Shown here piece after piece: positions 46,381 through 58,063 of a DNA stretch of 64,000 nt. The DNA is from Carex sylvatica. Lineage: Eukaryota; Streptophyta; Magnoliopsida; Poales; Cyperaceae. The position numbers and the translations under genes are program-made. The stretch's first letter is position 1. Every line of letters starts with the position of its first letter. The stretch is from the NCBI GenBank assembly GCA_964058845.1, contig CAXKVR010000282.1, forward strand, positions 62,001 to 126,000. Direction: 5' to 3'. A model generated the notes under the pieces. It saw only the letters and a program-made list of their open reading frames with translations. It made no database searches and had not been told where the DNA came from.

Positions 46381-48326
46381 TTAAACTATGGGACGGTTAA
46401 CACTGCTATCAGTTTTAGTTCCTTCTGTATTTTTCCTTCCTTGAAGCGCAATTTTTTCTTTAAGAATCGGCTTCACCATTTGATCAAACTGATCAACTAT
46501 GCCATCAACCTTCGAGGGAAAAAAGGACAGGAAAAAATTATTATTAAGGAGAAAATTTGCTTATTTTATTAGAATGATAGGGAGCTAATATATATTTCAG
46601 GACCACTTGTGGTTCTCCACGCCATTAATGACCTCTCAACTAGGTTCTTGCATTACATGTGCAACTTGGGTTAAAATTGTAATGTCAATATCGGGTTATT
46701 GTATAGTTTAAGCACGTGGTTGTAAGTTGAGTATTTGACCTAGCATATCATGGGTCTTCGATCGATGCACATGCATCAAAGAGAGCTGGTGAGAAAAAGG
46801 AATTAATACATGCTTCAATGTACTTTAAATTCGTTTCATTGGCAAGTTATTTTAAAGATGTAATTGTATGATAGGCATTCAATTGCGCGTATACAAATCC
46901 TTTATCCAAAATTTTCTCGCTTGGCCAACTTTTTTTTTTTTTTTTGCAGTTTGCTTGGTCAATTCTCTGTATGCACAGTAGATTGCATTTTAGTCAAATT
47001 GTACCTCCTTTTTATTATCCTGGTCAAGCAGTGCTTTGCTTTGTACATTTTAGATTGCATTAATTTTGGTCAAATTGGAAACAGTGCTTTGTACGTAGGA
47101 GATAGGAAAATATTTTGACTGTGCCTATTTATTTTAGGTTTTAATTTGTAACTTTAGCCTAAACGAGATGTAAGTATTTTTCTATTATTGAAATTGTAAG
47201 ATGGCCACATGTCACTTTACCCTGAAAAAAAATATTATCCTAGTCAAACACATATTCTTGACGATTAGCTATTATACTGATATTTCTGATCTGTCATTTT
47301 CTAGCTTTCCCAACTTTGCTCAAGTATAGCTGGCTAGGTTAGAAAAATTTAGCAAAGAAATTACTAAATAGCTAGGAAAAGTAGGAAAAGATAATTTTTT
47401 ATACCTTCTCGATCAAGGATTCTAGCAATTCTGCATCCTTCTCTACTTCTTCAGCCATTTTCTCTACTTTTTGTGCAACTTTCTTTAGACTTGAGTTCTC
47501 GGGAAGCGACTTTTCTACATCCTCAGCTACCTTATCTACAACCTCTGCTACCGACTCGACCACATTTAACACGGTAGTCGCGGTTTTCTCAATTCTATCT
47601 GAGTTTGTATAGGAAGAACAAATACACAAGTAGTTAACATCAAATCATTTAGTATCTGATGTTGAAAGATATATAATATGCTGCAGAACTGCCTCTTTTG
47701 GAAAATACAGCATTCCTTAAAATAATTAATACTGTACCTTCAACTATTAAGAAGTTCTTGTAGAATGGAAAAAACGCTAGAAACGACCACACAAACCATT
47801 TTGCGCTGCATGAAACTTCAAGTTTAGAACACAAAACAGGAAAACTATAATATTCTGAAAGAGGACTAAAATTAAAATATAATCTAATGGCATGCTACTC
47901 TTTTATCAAACATATACCCTGATAGAAAATTTTGAATCAGCATATTGGGCCGCCCTCCAGTATTACTTCCCTTAGAATTTATCCTGAGGATGTGCGAGTG
48001 ATAGAAAGATAAAAATTAATATCTCGAAGTGGGATGTATGTTTCAGATAAATAAATTAACTTACATAGAGAAATTATGTACCTTTTGTCATCAGGGTTCA
48101 CTTGCTCGGGGTCTTCTGGGATGGCCGGTGTCGGTGTTTGCTCAGCTCTTACCACAACCATCGGCATTCTACATAATTGCGAGGCACAATATATCGTGAT
48201 AGCTGGCCAATTGATGTTCACACGATTAGACAGAGCGCTGAAGGGGGAATTAGAGATATTCGGTCTTGAGGGGTTATTTAGCGGCACAAGTAGTGAAGAA
48301 CTGGTCATTGTTTGTCTAGTGATCAT
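46381..48326 (-). CDS. Gene C: plastid-type helical membrane protein, 233 aa
   Basis: Five exons on minus: 48326-48082, 47983-47918, 47805-47738, 47598-47405, 46509-46381, all GT-AG with phase. Transit-peptide-like N-terminus (MITRQTMTSSSLLVPLNNPS), acidic EDPEQVNPDDK, hydrophobic segment KWFVWSFLAFFPFYKNFL, helical domain EKTATTVLNVVESVAEVVDK. A one-base insertion near 46395 relative to gene B moves the stop, changing the C-terminus from NVP to NRPIV; the change is conservative in length. Close paralogue of gene B, more distant from gene A. Function unknown. Confidence 0.85.
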
Positions 48327-48473
48327 ATTAGATAATTGAACACCTTTGTTTTAATGTGCTGAGGAGAAATTTTGAACCGACGATTCTAAAAAAGTGGGTG
48401 ATGTTGGTTTTTGGTTGAGTGCTTTCTTTTGGGATGCATGGGAATTGGGAAGATCAGGGGAAGGGATCATAAT

Positions 48474-48490
48474 GTCATATATAGAGAGGT
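48474..48490 (-). promoter_or_regulatory. TATA-like box of gene C
   Basis: CTCTATATATGACATT on minus, ~150 nt before the start codon, conserved with gene B. Confidence 0.6.
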
Positions 48491-48545
48491 CAGGGCCGTC
48501 AGGTCAGTGGGGGGGCTGCAAACGGATTCTTCTCTTTTGGAAAAA

Positions 48546-49013
48546 TGTTGAATTATGTATCGTTAACAGGTTAACGGATTATAACTTGGCATTTCTAATT
48601 AGAAAAATGATTTTTTTTCACCTTTTTTTTTAGAAAAAAATAAGGATCTAGTAGTCTTTATTTGATTTATTGATTACTTAGAAGACAAGCTGGTTTCAAA
48701 TTGAAACCTATTACAAAAAAAAAAAGGCAATTACGACAGAACACTCAACATTGTTGAGTCATAAAAAAATTAAAACATAAAACCAAAAATTAAAGTGAAG
48801 TAAAAGACCGCAAGTAATTAACCCAAAATTAAGTAAAATAATAAAACTCTTCTAATGTTCTTTGAAGAATCTGCCAATCATCTTACATTTCTCTTGCTAA
48901 AACTTCCATTGTTTTGGATTTTTCTCTGAATTTCCTTACACTTGAATTGTCAATAGTTTAACTATACCGAGTGAGAAAAGTATTTATATTTGAACTTTAA
49001 AGAATTTATATCT
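48546..49013. other. AT-rich intergenic, no gene seen
   Basis: No coding or repeat structure recognised apart from A and T runs. Confidence 0.4.
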
Positions 49014-49048
<35 letters not shown>

Positions 49049-51914
49049 AAAACAGCATGCCCTAAGGCTTTTTCTGCGATCAGTATCAGCGACTGGCGAT
49101 TTCATCGGTCGCAGATAGTTGATTTTTCTCCAAAAAAATAGAACACAACCCTATTTGCGACGACGCACTTTCTGTGACCGTATCTGCGCCCAGCGCCATC
49201 GCCGGTCGCAGAAAGTTTTGGTAAAAAAAAAAATTCGCGCGCCTTCTCTCCGCGCCAGAACGCAACCCTAGCCGCACGCGCCTCTCTGTCTCTCGCTCTC
49301 GCCACTGGCAATCGTCGATCGTGCCATAACTAAACTCCTCCCATCTCCGAACTGATTATCTTCTCCTCTCTGACTCTCCATCTCATCGCTCTCTCTCGCT
49401 CTGAGTCTGCTCTCAACTCCACTGCCGCTAAACCTCTCAAGTCCGCTCTCCGACCTCTCAAGTCGGCTCGCCTCTGCCTAAAGTGAGTCACTGTCGCTCT
49501 TCTCTCTCTCAAGTCAGTGAAGGTTGAAGGCAAAAGCGGACTCTCTCCCTCTCTCCTCTCCGCTGGCTCAAAAGAACGGTTAGGTTTCAAATTTAGCTTT
49601 AAATTCTGATTTGAGTTTTGGTATCCATTTAATTAGCTATTTTACGAAAATTTGGTTCTCTTGTTCGATTGTAAGGAATTTTTTTTGTCCTGTGGTTGGT
49701 GATTGTAAGGAATTTTATCCTGTGTGTATTCAATTTGGTAAATTAAATATAATGTAAAGTTTGTAAACAGTAAAATAAAACTCAATTTATTGATTTAGGT
49801 TTTGGATATCTATTACTTTAGACTTATTCTGATTTGGCATTAAACAAAGTCTTAGACTCTGTGCTAATTGTAATGAGATGCAAACTAATTAAGATTTTTT
49901 ATTTTTGGGTTCTTGGGTTGGCCTGTACTGTCTCATTTGTTCTTTCTTTAGTTGGCATAGTATTTGAATTTGATAGTATTAATTTATTTTGGTAAAACAT
50001 GTTTTCTCTGTTTAGATTGGTGATCGATTTGAGGCACGTGAGCGCATTAAGTACACTAGAGACCAGCTAATCCAGTTGTGTGAGGTATAATCTAATATAT
50101 GTTTTGGTTTTTGCTCTTAATAAAATAAAAGTCGAGGAGATTAGAGGAGAGGAACGGATCTGAGATTGGGGAATCAAATTGAGGTATTCCTTTACTTTTT
50201 TTTATGAGTTTTGAGAAATCAAGTTGAGGCATGTTTTTTGGTTTTACTAGTATTTGATATGTACCAGTCTTGAATTATTTTGAGAAATCAAGTTGAGACA
50301 GTTGCAATTGTACTTCTTAGATTGAACCTGTCCAAAATGGTAATTAGATGCACATTCCAGTTTCTTATTTTGTCAAGAAAATTGACAGTACCAATATCAC
50401 AGTGTCATATTTTTTTTTTCTTCCAGTTCGAGTTCTATATTCGAGGCTGCAGGTAGCTGGAATAATTCAGGTTTAGATTAATTTTATCTTATTGGATCGG
50501 GTTTGATTCTTTGCTATCTTTAATACATACAATAAGAAACTTGCTGGAAAAAAGTTCCCTTTACTATCTTTCCTAATTATTTTAGTATCTCATTACAATT
50601 GTTTTATGTTATCTAAATAGGAGCAAAGAGCAAACAAACGAAGCTGAAGCTACAATAAAAATAGAAGCAAAGAGTCAAAGGATCAAGTATACCTTCCCCT
50701 TTTGTGTTGAAATTGAGGTACAACCTTACAATCTGTCATACAATTTTAATTTATATGAATCTGATGAATGCTGCAGCAAATTTAATTTATATGAAGATAT
50801 TGTTACTATTGATGTGTTGTTGCTATTAATTTTCTTTGTGGTGTTATATTTGAACGACTTAGGTCTAATACCTGCTTGCTTTTGAGATATATTTGCACAA
50901 TCATTCAGACTATGTAGTAATATCTATTAAGGATAATGTCATGCATAAGAATTGTAGTAGAGTATATATTATAATGGCAATTTCTGTTTTTCAACACGAG
51001 ACGGGTAAAGGTAGTATACATAACTCTGGGTATACCTAATGCGAATTAACTTCGCTTGTTTTTTCTCTATAGGATAAGAATCAGTATTTCTTAGCTGATA
51101 GAGATCAGCAACATGGATGGGATCAAGAAGTTCAATGCTTTACTAGAAGAGAAGGTACTATTTACTCTAAGCTGAACCTATGTTGCTTATTAGAATTTTA
51201 ATAAAGATTAAGGGTTTACTCGTACTTAATTATTGTATCTTGTACTGGCATACTGTATACGAGTAATTAGAATATCTGTGGGCTTGAGTAAATTTGCAAT
51301 GTATAGAATGGGAAGCTGGAAGAGAAACGTATGTTTTAAAGTACCTTAATTTTCACTGCATATGTTATTCTGCGAACTGGTGAAAGTCTGCGTGCATAAG
51401 TATCATGTATGTGGAATTGGTATTGTAAAAATGTGATATTTAGATAATGTGGTATTATTATTGTGTTATTTAGTAAAATTTGAATTATGTAAATGTGCAT
51501 CATATAAATTAATGTGGAATTAATATGATAAATTTCTATTACCTAAATGTAATATATAAATTAGTGATGCACTCTGTAATGTGTTAATAGTTAATACTTA
51601 TATTTTGCAAAAAAAAAAAAAAAAAAAAACACAAACAACCACTGGTTTTTGGGTATCAGAGAATGTTTTTTGGTCGCAGATACCTCTTCGTGACGTCAGC
51701 AAAAAATAACAGCGACAAAAAAAATTAGTCGCAGAAAAAGTATTAGTGATCGGGTGACGTTATTCAGTGACCGGTGACGTCATTGATCGGTTGAGTATCT
51801 GCGACAATGCTTTCAGCAACTGAGATATCAGCGACTGGAATAACTATCAGCAATCGGCTCCTGGATTTTCTGGGACCGGAAAACCGGTTGCAGAAAGTCG
51901 AATATGTTATAGTG
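49014..51914. mobile_element. CACTA-like element, non-autonomous, left end eroded
   Basis: The right end reads ATATGTTATAGTG, the complement of CACTA, at 51914. Both subterminal zones carry the CACTA-type word TCTGCGAC/GTCGCAGA many times (49070-49215 left; 51660-51900 right, inverted). The left zone begins after a T-run of ~35 without a CACTA end. No transposase frame. The interior looks like captured gene sequence. Confidence 0.65.
49230..51160 (+). pseudogene. Gene-like exon fragments inside the CACTA-like element
   Basis: A CT-rich leader with AACGCAACCCTAGCCGC (49260) resembles a plant 5' UTR. Exon-like pieces with AG/GT borders follow: ~50019-50086 encoding GDRFEARERIKYTRDQLIQL, ~50621 (GAGCAAAGAGCAAAC...), and 51073-51153 encoding DKNQYFLADRDQQHGWDQ. 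The first contains YTRDQLI, matching the Y-x4-L-hydrophobic pattern of eIF4E-binding proteins. I could not join them into one frame, so this is a captured or decayed gene at best. Confidence 0.35.
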
Positions 51915-53583
51915 TATAAATGACGAATAAGTAAAAATATAAGCATATATGGTGCAGGGGTAACAAATGTAGATAGAGAGATGCAATTATCACTCATCTT
52001 GTAATTAATTAATCTCACAGAAAGCTTATGGATAAAGTAAATAATCACTAGATGAATAGATAATTAATAGCAACGTAAATTGTCATTTAACAACTATATG
52101 GATAACAACTAGATGAATAGCTAATAGTAAATATCATAGTCTAGATAGATAACGTAAATTTTATTGTCTAGCTAGTTGGATAACAACTATATAGATAAAT
52201 AGATAATAGTAACGTAAATTACCATTTAAACACATAAAATAAATAGTATGTTAACAAAATGTTATATAACACACTTCAAATAAAGTATTATATGATCAAT
52301 TTATATATGAGACAATGATATTTTAATGAGAATCATATAATTTTGAAAAGTTGAATGATGTTTGTAATATAAAGGAATGAGGCTATGGTATTATATAAGC
52401 ATAGTCCGTACTACAGAACAAGATTTATATTTTAAAAATTTAAATTACTGATTTAAATTATTCAACATAATTTTTCTATGAAAATATACTTGTGCACTAA
52501 CTTTTCTGTTTTTTATAATTTATTTACTTTTTTTTAGAAAGGTAGAAAATCACTACTTTTGAATAGTCTACAATTTTTAGATCAAATAAATTTTTACCGA
52601 TATAAAGAAAAATAGAAAACAAATTAATTCTAAAAAAATGTGAAATTTGATCGACAAGTACACTTTCATATTGATTATTTGGAATTTCTATATAGATATA
52701 TTAATTTGTATTAAAAATCAATATGCGATATAAATAGTATTATAGCCTCACTCATATAAAGAGATAAGATGGCAATTTTTATTTTAAAGTTTGTGATAAT
52801 ATAATAGAGAAAAAAAGAGACCTTACATGAGTAAAAACTCACTGCCAACACTTTTGAGGATTTTAGAATTTACGTTTTGAAATCGATGAACGAGCGAGCA
52901 TGAAGGGCAATGGTTTATAGAAAAGGAGAGGCAACAAAGAAGAAATCGCCTTTAATTAACGTCTAGAAATGAAAGGGAAGACAACGTACAATGGTAATTA
53001 CGTTTCTCGTTGTCCGGGTCCTGCGGGAGATTCAAGGAAAACATGTGAAATTATGGAATGGACATAACGGAAAAACGTTAACACTTTGAAGTTTCTGTAA
53101 ATGCACACGTTCATGAGAACGATCAGTTTGCGTTCAAGTGTGTAATCCGAGAGTTACTGGAGTTATACTCATCAAATACTTGGTGAACCATTTTTTTTTT
53201 TTTTTTACAAGAAAAAATAGACGTCTAGCTTTCAATTTCCATTTTTCACAAGGAAAAAAATACTTGGTAAACTTAAGGCCGCGCTTGTTGTGCCACTATA
53301 TATTATATAGATATATTAGCTAATTATTTATGTGATATTTTGATTCATTTTAATTATATAAATACTAATATTATATTAAATTAAATTAACAAATTGGAAA
53401 AAAGGCAAAAATTGTACTTTTAGTGAGTAAATAAGATAAAAATAAGTTTAAATAGAAGATATATAATTAATTAGGAACTTTTGAAAATTGTTATGAATAT
53501 AATTAATCTTATAAATATGAACTATCATGCAAAAGTAGAATTTTATAACGGATATTGATATTGAAATTCTAGAATGGAAGAGT
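51915..53583. other. AT-rich intergenic, no gene seen
   Basis: 52030-52220 has several diverged copies of AACTA(T/G)ATGAATAGATAATAG-like words. No coding signs. Confidence 0.4.
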
Positions 53584-53588
53584 ATCTG
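53584..53588. repeat. Target-site duplication of solo LTR, left
   Basis: ATCTG, matching 55263-55267. Confidence 0.7.
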
Positions 53589-55262
53589 TGATAACGTCAA
53601 AACATATAGCAAAAATCACTACTTTTTAGTATAGAAAATGACGGAAATGCGTATGCAAAGTATTCATTTTTTCTGAATTATTTACCGCAAACATGTTTTT
53701 AGGCTATTTTGGCAGGTTTTGGAGAAAGTCGCGAATTTAGGCCGAAAACAAAGCAAAAATATCATATTTAGGCCGATTCTGAAGAAGGCGTCAAAATGGG
53801 GCAACACATAAAATATGCAAACACCTCTCATGAAGTGCATAACATGTCTCGAGTATGTCGCATGCGGCATAAATGCCTACGTCGCAGGGGCACATGGATT
53901 GAATCTGTGGACTGTCTAGTTTTGATTAAATCTCAGCCGTTGGACATCAACCTTCTAGAAGGACGCGTTTTCAGATGTGGCAGGCCTTGCTTCGCCTTGA
54001 AGTCTAAGTTTAGCGCTCAAAATATAGCATTTTATGCTATATTTGGCACCGATGATCTCCCATGATCTCTATGTTCTCAATGACTCTTCACCCATAGGCT
54101 AGGCTATATAAAGCTCTCTTATAATAGGAATTAGTGTGCATGTTTTAGTTGTGTAAGTCTATAGTTTAGAGCAGAATATTGCGTGAAATATTTGGAGTCG
54201 TGGAGAAGAAGACACGCTCGAAGTCTAAGGCGGAAGAAAAAAGAGTCTTCTAAGTCATGGCTTTGAGTAGCTAAGCTCCTCCTCTCTAAGGATAGATGTA
54301 ATGAATTCTAATTGCTCTTTACTATAATATTTATTTTTCTTTTATGTCTATTTGAGATTTCGTTATATTTAGAATGTTATTGAAATATATCCTTGCATAC
54401 ATAGTTCTGTCTACAGATGATCCAGTGTCCTCCACATACCAATAGGTGTTATAAGTCGTTGTGTCTCGGTGTGAGAGGTGATACATGTAAGTAATATAAA
54501 CACTTCGGCTAACGAGGCCTGGCCGTGGTTCAAAGGCTAGGGTTCGAATCCAGTGGGCCCCCTTGGCAGAACATAGATTAGATAGCATCTCGATGTTTAA
54601 TTAGAAATTTATTTATTACTTGTGATAAATAGGATTTAGGCTTATTACTTAGCGAGTAATAGGGGAATATAAGATTAAATTGGTGTGAGTGGTTTCATTA
54701 CATTATATCCTGTGATAATCTAAATTGTCCCTCACAAGCCGACCTTAAAGTCGGAATACCTTTCAAATATGCGTAGAACCGAACCCAAGTAATCCGTGGG
54801 AAATAATAGTACCGGTATGCTGCTCTGCTCTGCGAGGTGGTCTATATCGCATACGGTAGTGACAGAAGGCCGTAGGCGAGGCCGTATGCGGCAGTGGCAG
54901 TATACGGGTAGACATGAGTACCATAAATATTGTATTGAGTAAATTAGAAGGAATTCGTTCAAAATTCTAGAGGCTTCATAAACTTGATTTACAACAATTA
55001 GCATCTCCATCTATATCCTTGCCAGAGTAAACTGTAAAATCAAACTGCATCTATTATTATTATTATTCACGCAACCCAATTAAACCCGAAGAACCTAGAC
55101 TAGTGTTATTATTGTTAAACTACTAAGATTTATCCCTGTGAATTGACACCTGACACTACTACACGATAGGATTATGCGTTTGTAATCTAACAGAGTAGCA
55201 TTAGGGTAACTAAGTATATATTTATATATACTAAAAGTTAGTAGTCTCATTTCGAGTTATCA
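53589..55262 (+). mobile_element. Solo LTR (1674 bp)
   Basis: Starts TGATAAC and ends GTTATCA, a 7-bp perfect terminal inverted repeat with the canonical TG...CA, and is flanked by a 5-bp duplication ATCTG. No primer-binding site, polypurine tract or coding region inside. A TATA box CTATATAAAG lies at 54104 with plausible R/U5 downstream, fixing the strand as plus. Length fits Ty3/gypsy-type LTRs; no protein is present to prove the lineage. Confidence 0.75.
54104..54113 (+). promoter_or_regulatory. TATA box of the solo LTR
   Basis: CTATATAAAG, about one third into the LTR, the usual U3/R position. Confidence 0.55.
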
Positions 55263-55267
55263 ATCTG
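55263..55267. repeat. Target-site duplication of solo LTR, right
   Basis: ATCTG. Confidence 0.7.
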
Positions 55268-55604
55268 CGAAGGATACTGTCAGTATACCATCACGGATAC
55301 TGCAATTGCTAATAGAAAAAATATACTTTTCTGTCAGTGTACCTTCACAGATAGTCACTTTTTATTCTTGCAGATACTGTTTCATTCTTATAGTATGACC
55401 AATTAAATGGGCGCTAGGTGGAGCATATATGAGAAACGGTGGCAATCTGGTGATAAGTTTGAACTTACGTTTGTACCCGTAAAATACTTCTATTGACGAT
55501 TATAAGTATATATATAAAAAAAAAAAGTATAGCGTGTTTTAAATTGGCAATTTTGGAGTAACCATTTAATATAATCCATTTAATCTGTTCAGTAGCGGCC
55601 TTAT
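55268..55604. other. Intergenic with a left MULE target duplication
   Basis: No gene. A pair TCTGTCAGTGTACC.TCAC / GATACTGTCAGTATACCATC forms a short repeat at 55270-55360. CGGCCTTAT at 55596-55604 is the left target duplication of the next element. Confidence 0.5.
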
Positions 55605-56716
55605 CCGTGATTTTTATTAATACCCTCCAACAAAAAAATAGCAAATATGTCCTCTGGGCTGAAATTTATTTCAAAAATATCTTAACCGCTCAGCGTTTAA
55701 GTGGTCAGCTTTTTTTTTCTTTTTTTTAACAGATATTTATCAAACCGTCCCACTGGGAGACGGTCAGCTGGTACAATATTTTTTTTTAGATATCTTAATA
55801 TTTTCATATGTTTATCAAGATATAAACTAGTTTATACTAGCAAATATATACTAGTTTTAAAATGATTGTGATTTTTTTTTATATATATGTTTATCAAACA
55901 GTAACTTTTTTTAGAGAGATTTTTTAATATTTTCATCTAAAATGTATATTATATGATACCTATTCTTCATCTAGGTTGTAATCATAGAGAGATTATGTGA
56001 TGTTACATTGATTAGATTAGATTACTTTGAAGAGGCATTCTAATTTGTCAGATTAGATTACAAATACTTGAACAACCACTAGGCACCCATTGGAGACGTA
56101 AAATTGACAAATGCATATCCAAAGTTGCCAAAATACAAAGGGAAGAAGAGCCTCCAAACTTGAGTTGAAGTTTTCAATTATGTTTTTAATTTTTAATTTT
56201 TGAATATGTAGAATACTAATTTTTATAGCAAACATTCATTCTATACACACTAAACATCTCTAATATATATATAACAAACCACCACATTGTGGGTGCGATT
56301 AGCTAAACATTTTTTTTAGAGATGAATGTTTGCTATAAAAATTGGACATTAAAATGAATGTTTTGATATCTTTTTATTGTCTTTCAAGTTAGATTTATTA
56401 CCCAGAGGTTTCGCGGCGCGGGGTATTGCCTTGACATTTCTCATTTTTAGTACTGAATTGAACATTAAGAAAAAAATAGCAAAATGAATGTTTGCTATAA
56501 AATTGAATATTTTTTATTTCTCATTTTAGATGAAAATATTAAGATCTCTAATAAAAAAAAAAGTTATTGTAGCTGACCAATCCACAGTGGGATGGTTTGG
56601 TAAAAAAAAAATAACCGTCCAAACGCTAGGCGGTTAAGAGTATTTTTGAAAAAAATTCAGCACAGAGGGCATATTTACTATTTTTTTTTGTTGGAGGGTA
56701 TTAATAAAAATTACGG
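55605..56716. mobile_element. MULE3: non-autonomous Mutator-like element (1112 bp)
   Basis: Perfect 9-bp duplication CGGCCTTAT (55596-55604, 56717-56725). TIRs of roughly 180-200 bp start CCGT(G/A)ATTTTTATT and share TATTAATACCC with the MULE2 ends. They include hairpin units AACCGCTCAGCG...GTGGTC (55684) and AACCGTCCCACTGGGAGACGG (55744). The middle has inverted copies of TAGCAAACATTCAT and no open frame. It probably depends on a transposase in trans. Confidence 0.88.
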
Positions 56717-56725
56717 CGGCCTTAT

Positions 56726-58054
56726 AATCGGACTCTATGGCACTTGCCTATTCATGAAATATATTTTGTAACGTATATTTTGAAGTTATGTGCTTAATTT
56801 TAGAAGCAATTGTCAGTTATGTTTCATTGTACAAAATATACTTTGTAAAATGTTCATCTAAATTAAATTATACTTCTTTTCACACAAAATTATATAATAT
56901 ATTTAACTTTTAAATTATTATAATATTATGCTATATAAAGGATTCTAAGAAATGTTTGAATGAAATGTTTTCTGTTCAATACTTTTGAGTTTACAATTAG
57001 CCCCTATATAGGCTTTGACATACTGGCACATGATATCTGTTACAACTAACAGCAGCTAACTTATCCGTTACAACTACCAGAAGCTTACTAATCTCTAATA
57101 AACTATCTAACAACGTTCTCTTAGCAGCAACTCATTAATCTATATGTCTAGCAACCTTCTGTTATTTTGTTAAACTAATCTGATTTCTAGACTTCATCGG
57201 ATGTTTATATTTCTATTATGCAACTCTCTGAATTTGTCTTACTTTATTTCACGTCCTACGTACCTCGGCTCTTGAATCCATCTAACTGAAAACTTTTTAT
57301 AAAGAATGTTTTATTTTAGTCGATTGGATCTTACAGACCGTTCTACTTTTTTCATCATTATATCTGTTCCACTTTGAAAGACATCGTTACATATATTTTT
57401 GTATTGTTCTACTTAGCTCAGAAAAGAACTGGGCATTCACGATGAAATTTAAATAGAGATGTACAACTTTATTGTTGAATATAAGAATTAGTTTTGAATT
57501 TATTAACAAAGGCCAACATTCTTTTTTAAAGGAGATCTTGAATTCGAAATCAGACAGAAATTTTTTATAGACATCAAGTAAAAATTGAAAAGAAAAACTA
57601 GACTTTTATCCTTTAATCTCAAAAAAATAAAAAAATCATCATCCAATAATTTCAAGAGACAATTTAAGTCTTTTTTTGTACTCCCGGTAGCTGCTACCTA
57701 ACTCTTAAAAAAAAAAAAAAAAAAAGACAATTGAAGTCGTCAAACAAACATGTAACATAGAGGCAAAATCATTGTACAGTGCACATTATATTGTAAAATA
57801 AAATTTATGCAACAAGTTTTCAAACTATAAATAGTTTGATTTATTTTCTACACCCAGATTTAAGAATAGTTACATCCAAATCTTAGGTACAAGTATACAA
57901 TCTTAATACACAAACTATACGAATATTGAAACATCCAATCAATTAACCACACAAAGATTGGTACATCAAATATAATTATCTAATTATCTAATTAACCACA
58001 CAAGGATTGGTACAATTTTTTTTATTAAATTCAGTTCCTAAAAAAGCTAGTACA
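56726..58054. other. AT-rich intergenic, no gene seen
   Basis: Near 57945-58015 there is a two-copy word AATTAACCACACAA.GATTGGTACA. 57000-57180 repeats TAACAACTA/GTTACAACTA phrases. No coding signs. Confidence 0.4.
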
Positions 58055-58063
58055 GAGTTGCCC

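Larger units (their letters stand above)
46155..48545. repeat. Segmental duplication, copy 2 (carries gene C)
   Basis: Counterpart of 32690-34925. Intron 4 of gene C is longer by inserted AT-rich sequence; exon lengths are conserved. Confidence 0.85.

Noticed and set aside
54520..54570. Possible tRNA gene around GGTTCGAATCC
   Set aside because: Only a B-box-like word inside the solo LTR; no acceptor stem, D arm or anticodon arm can be folded.
53682..54588. Frames of 60-90 codons in the 53.7-54.6 kb region
   Set aside because: They lie within the solo LTR and show no domain.
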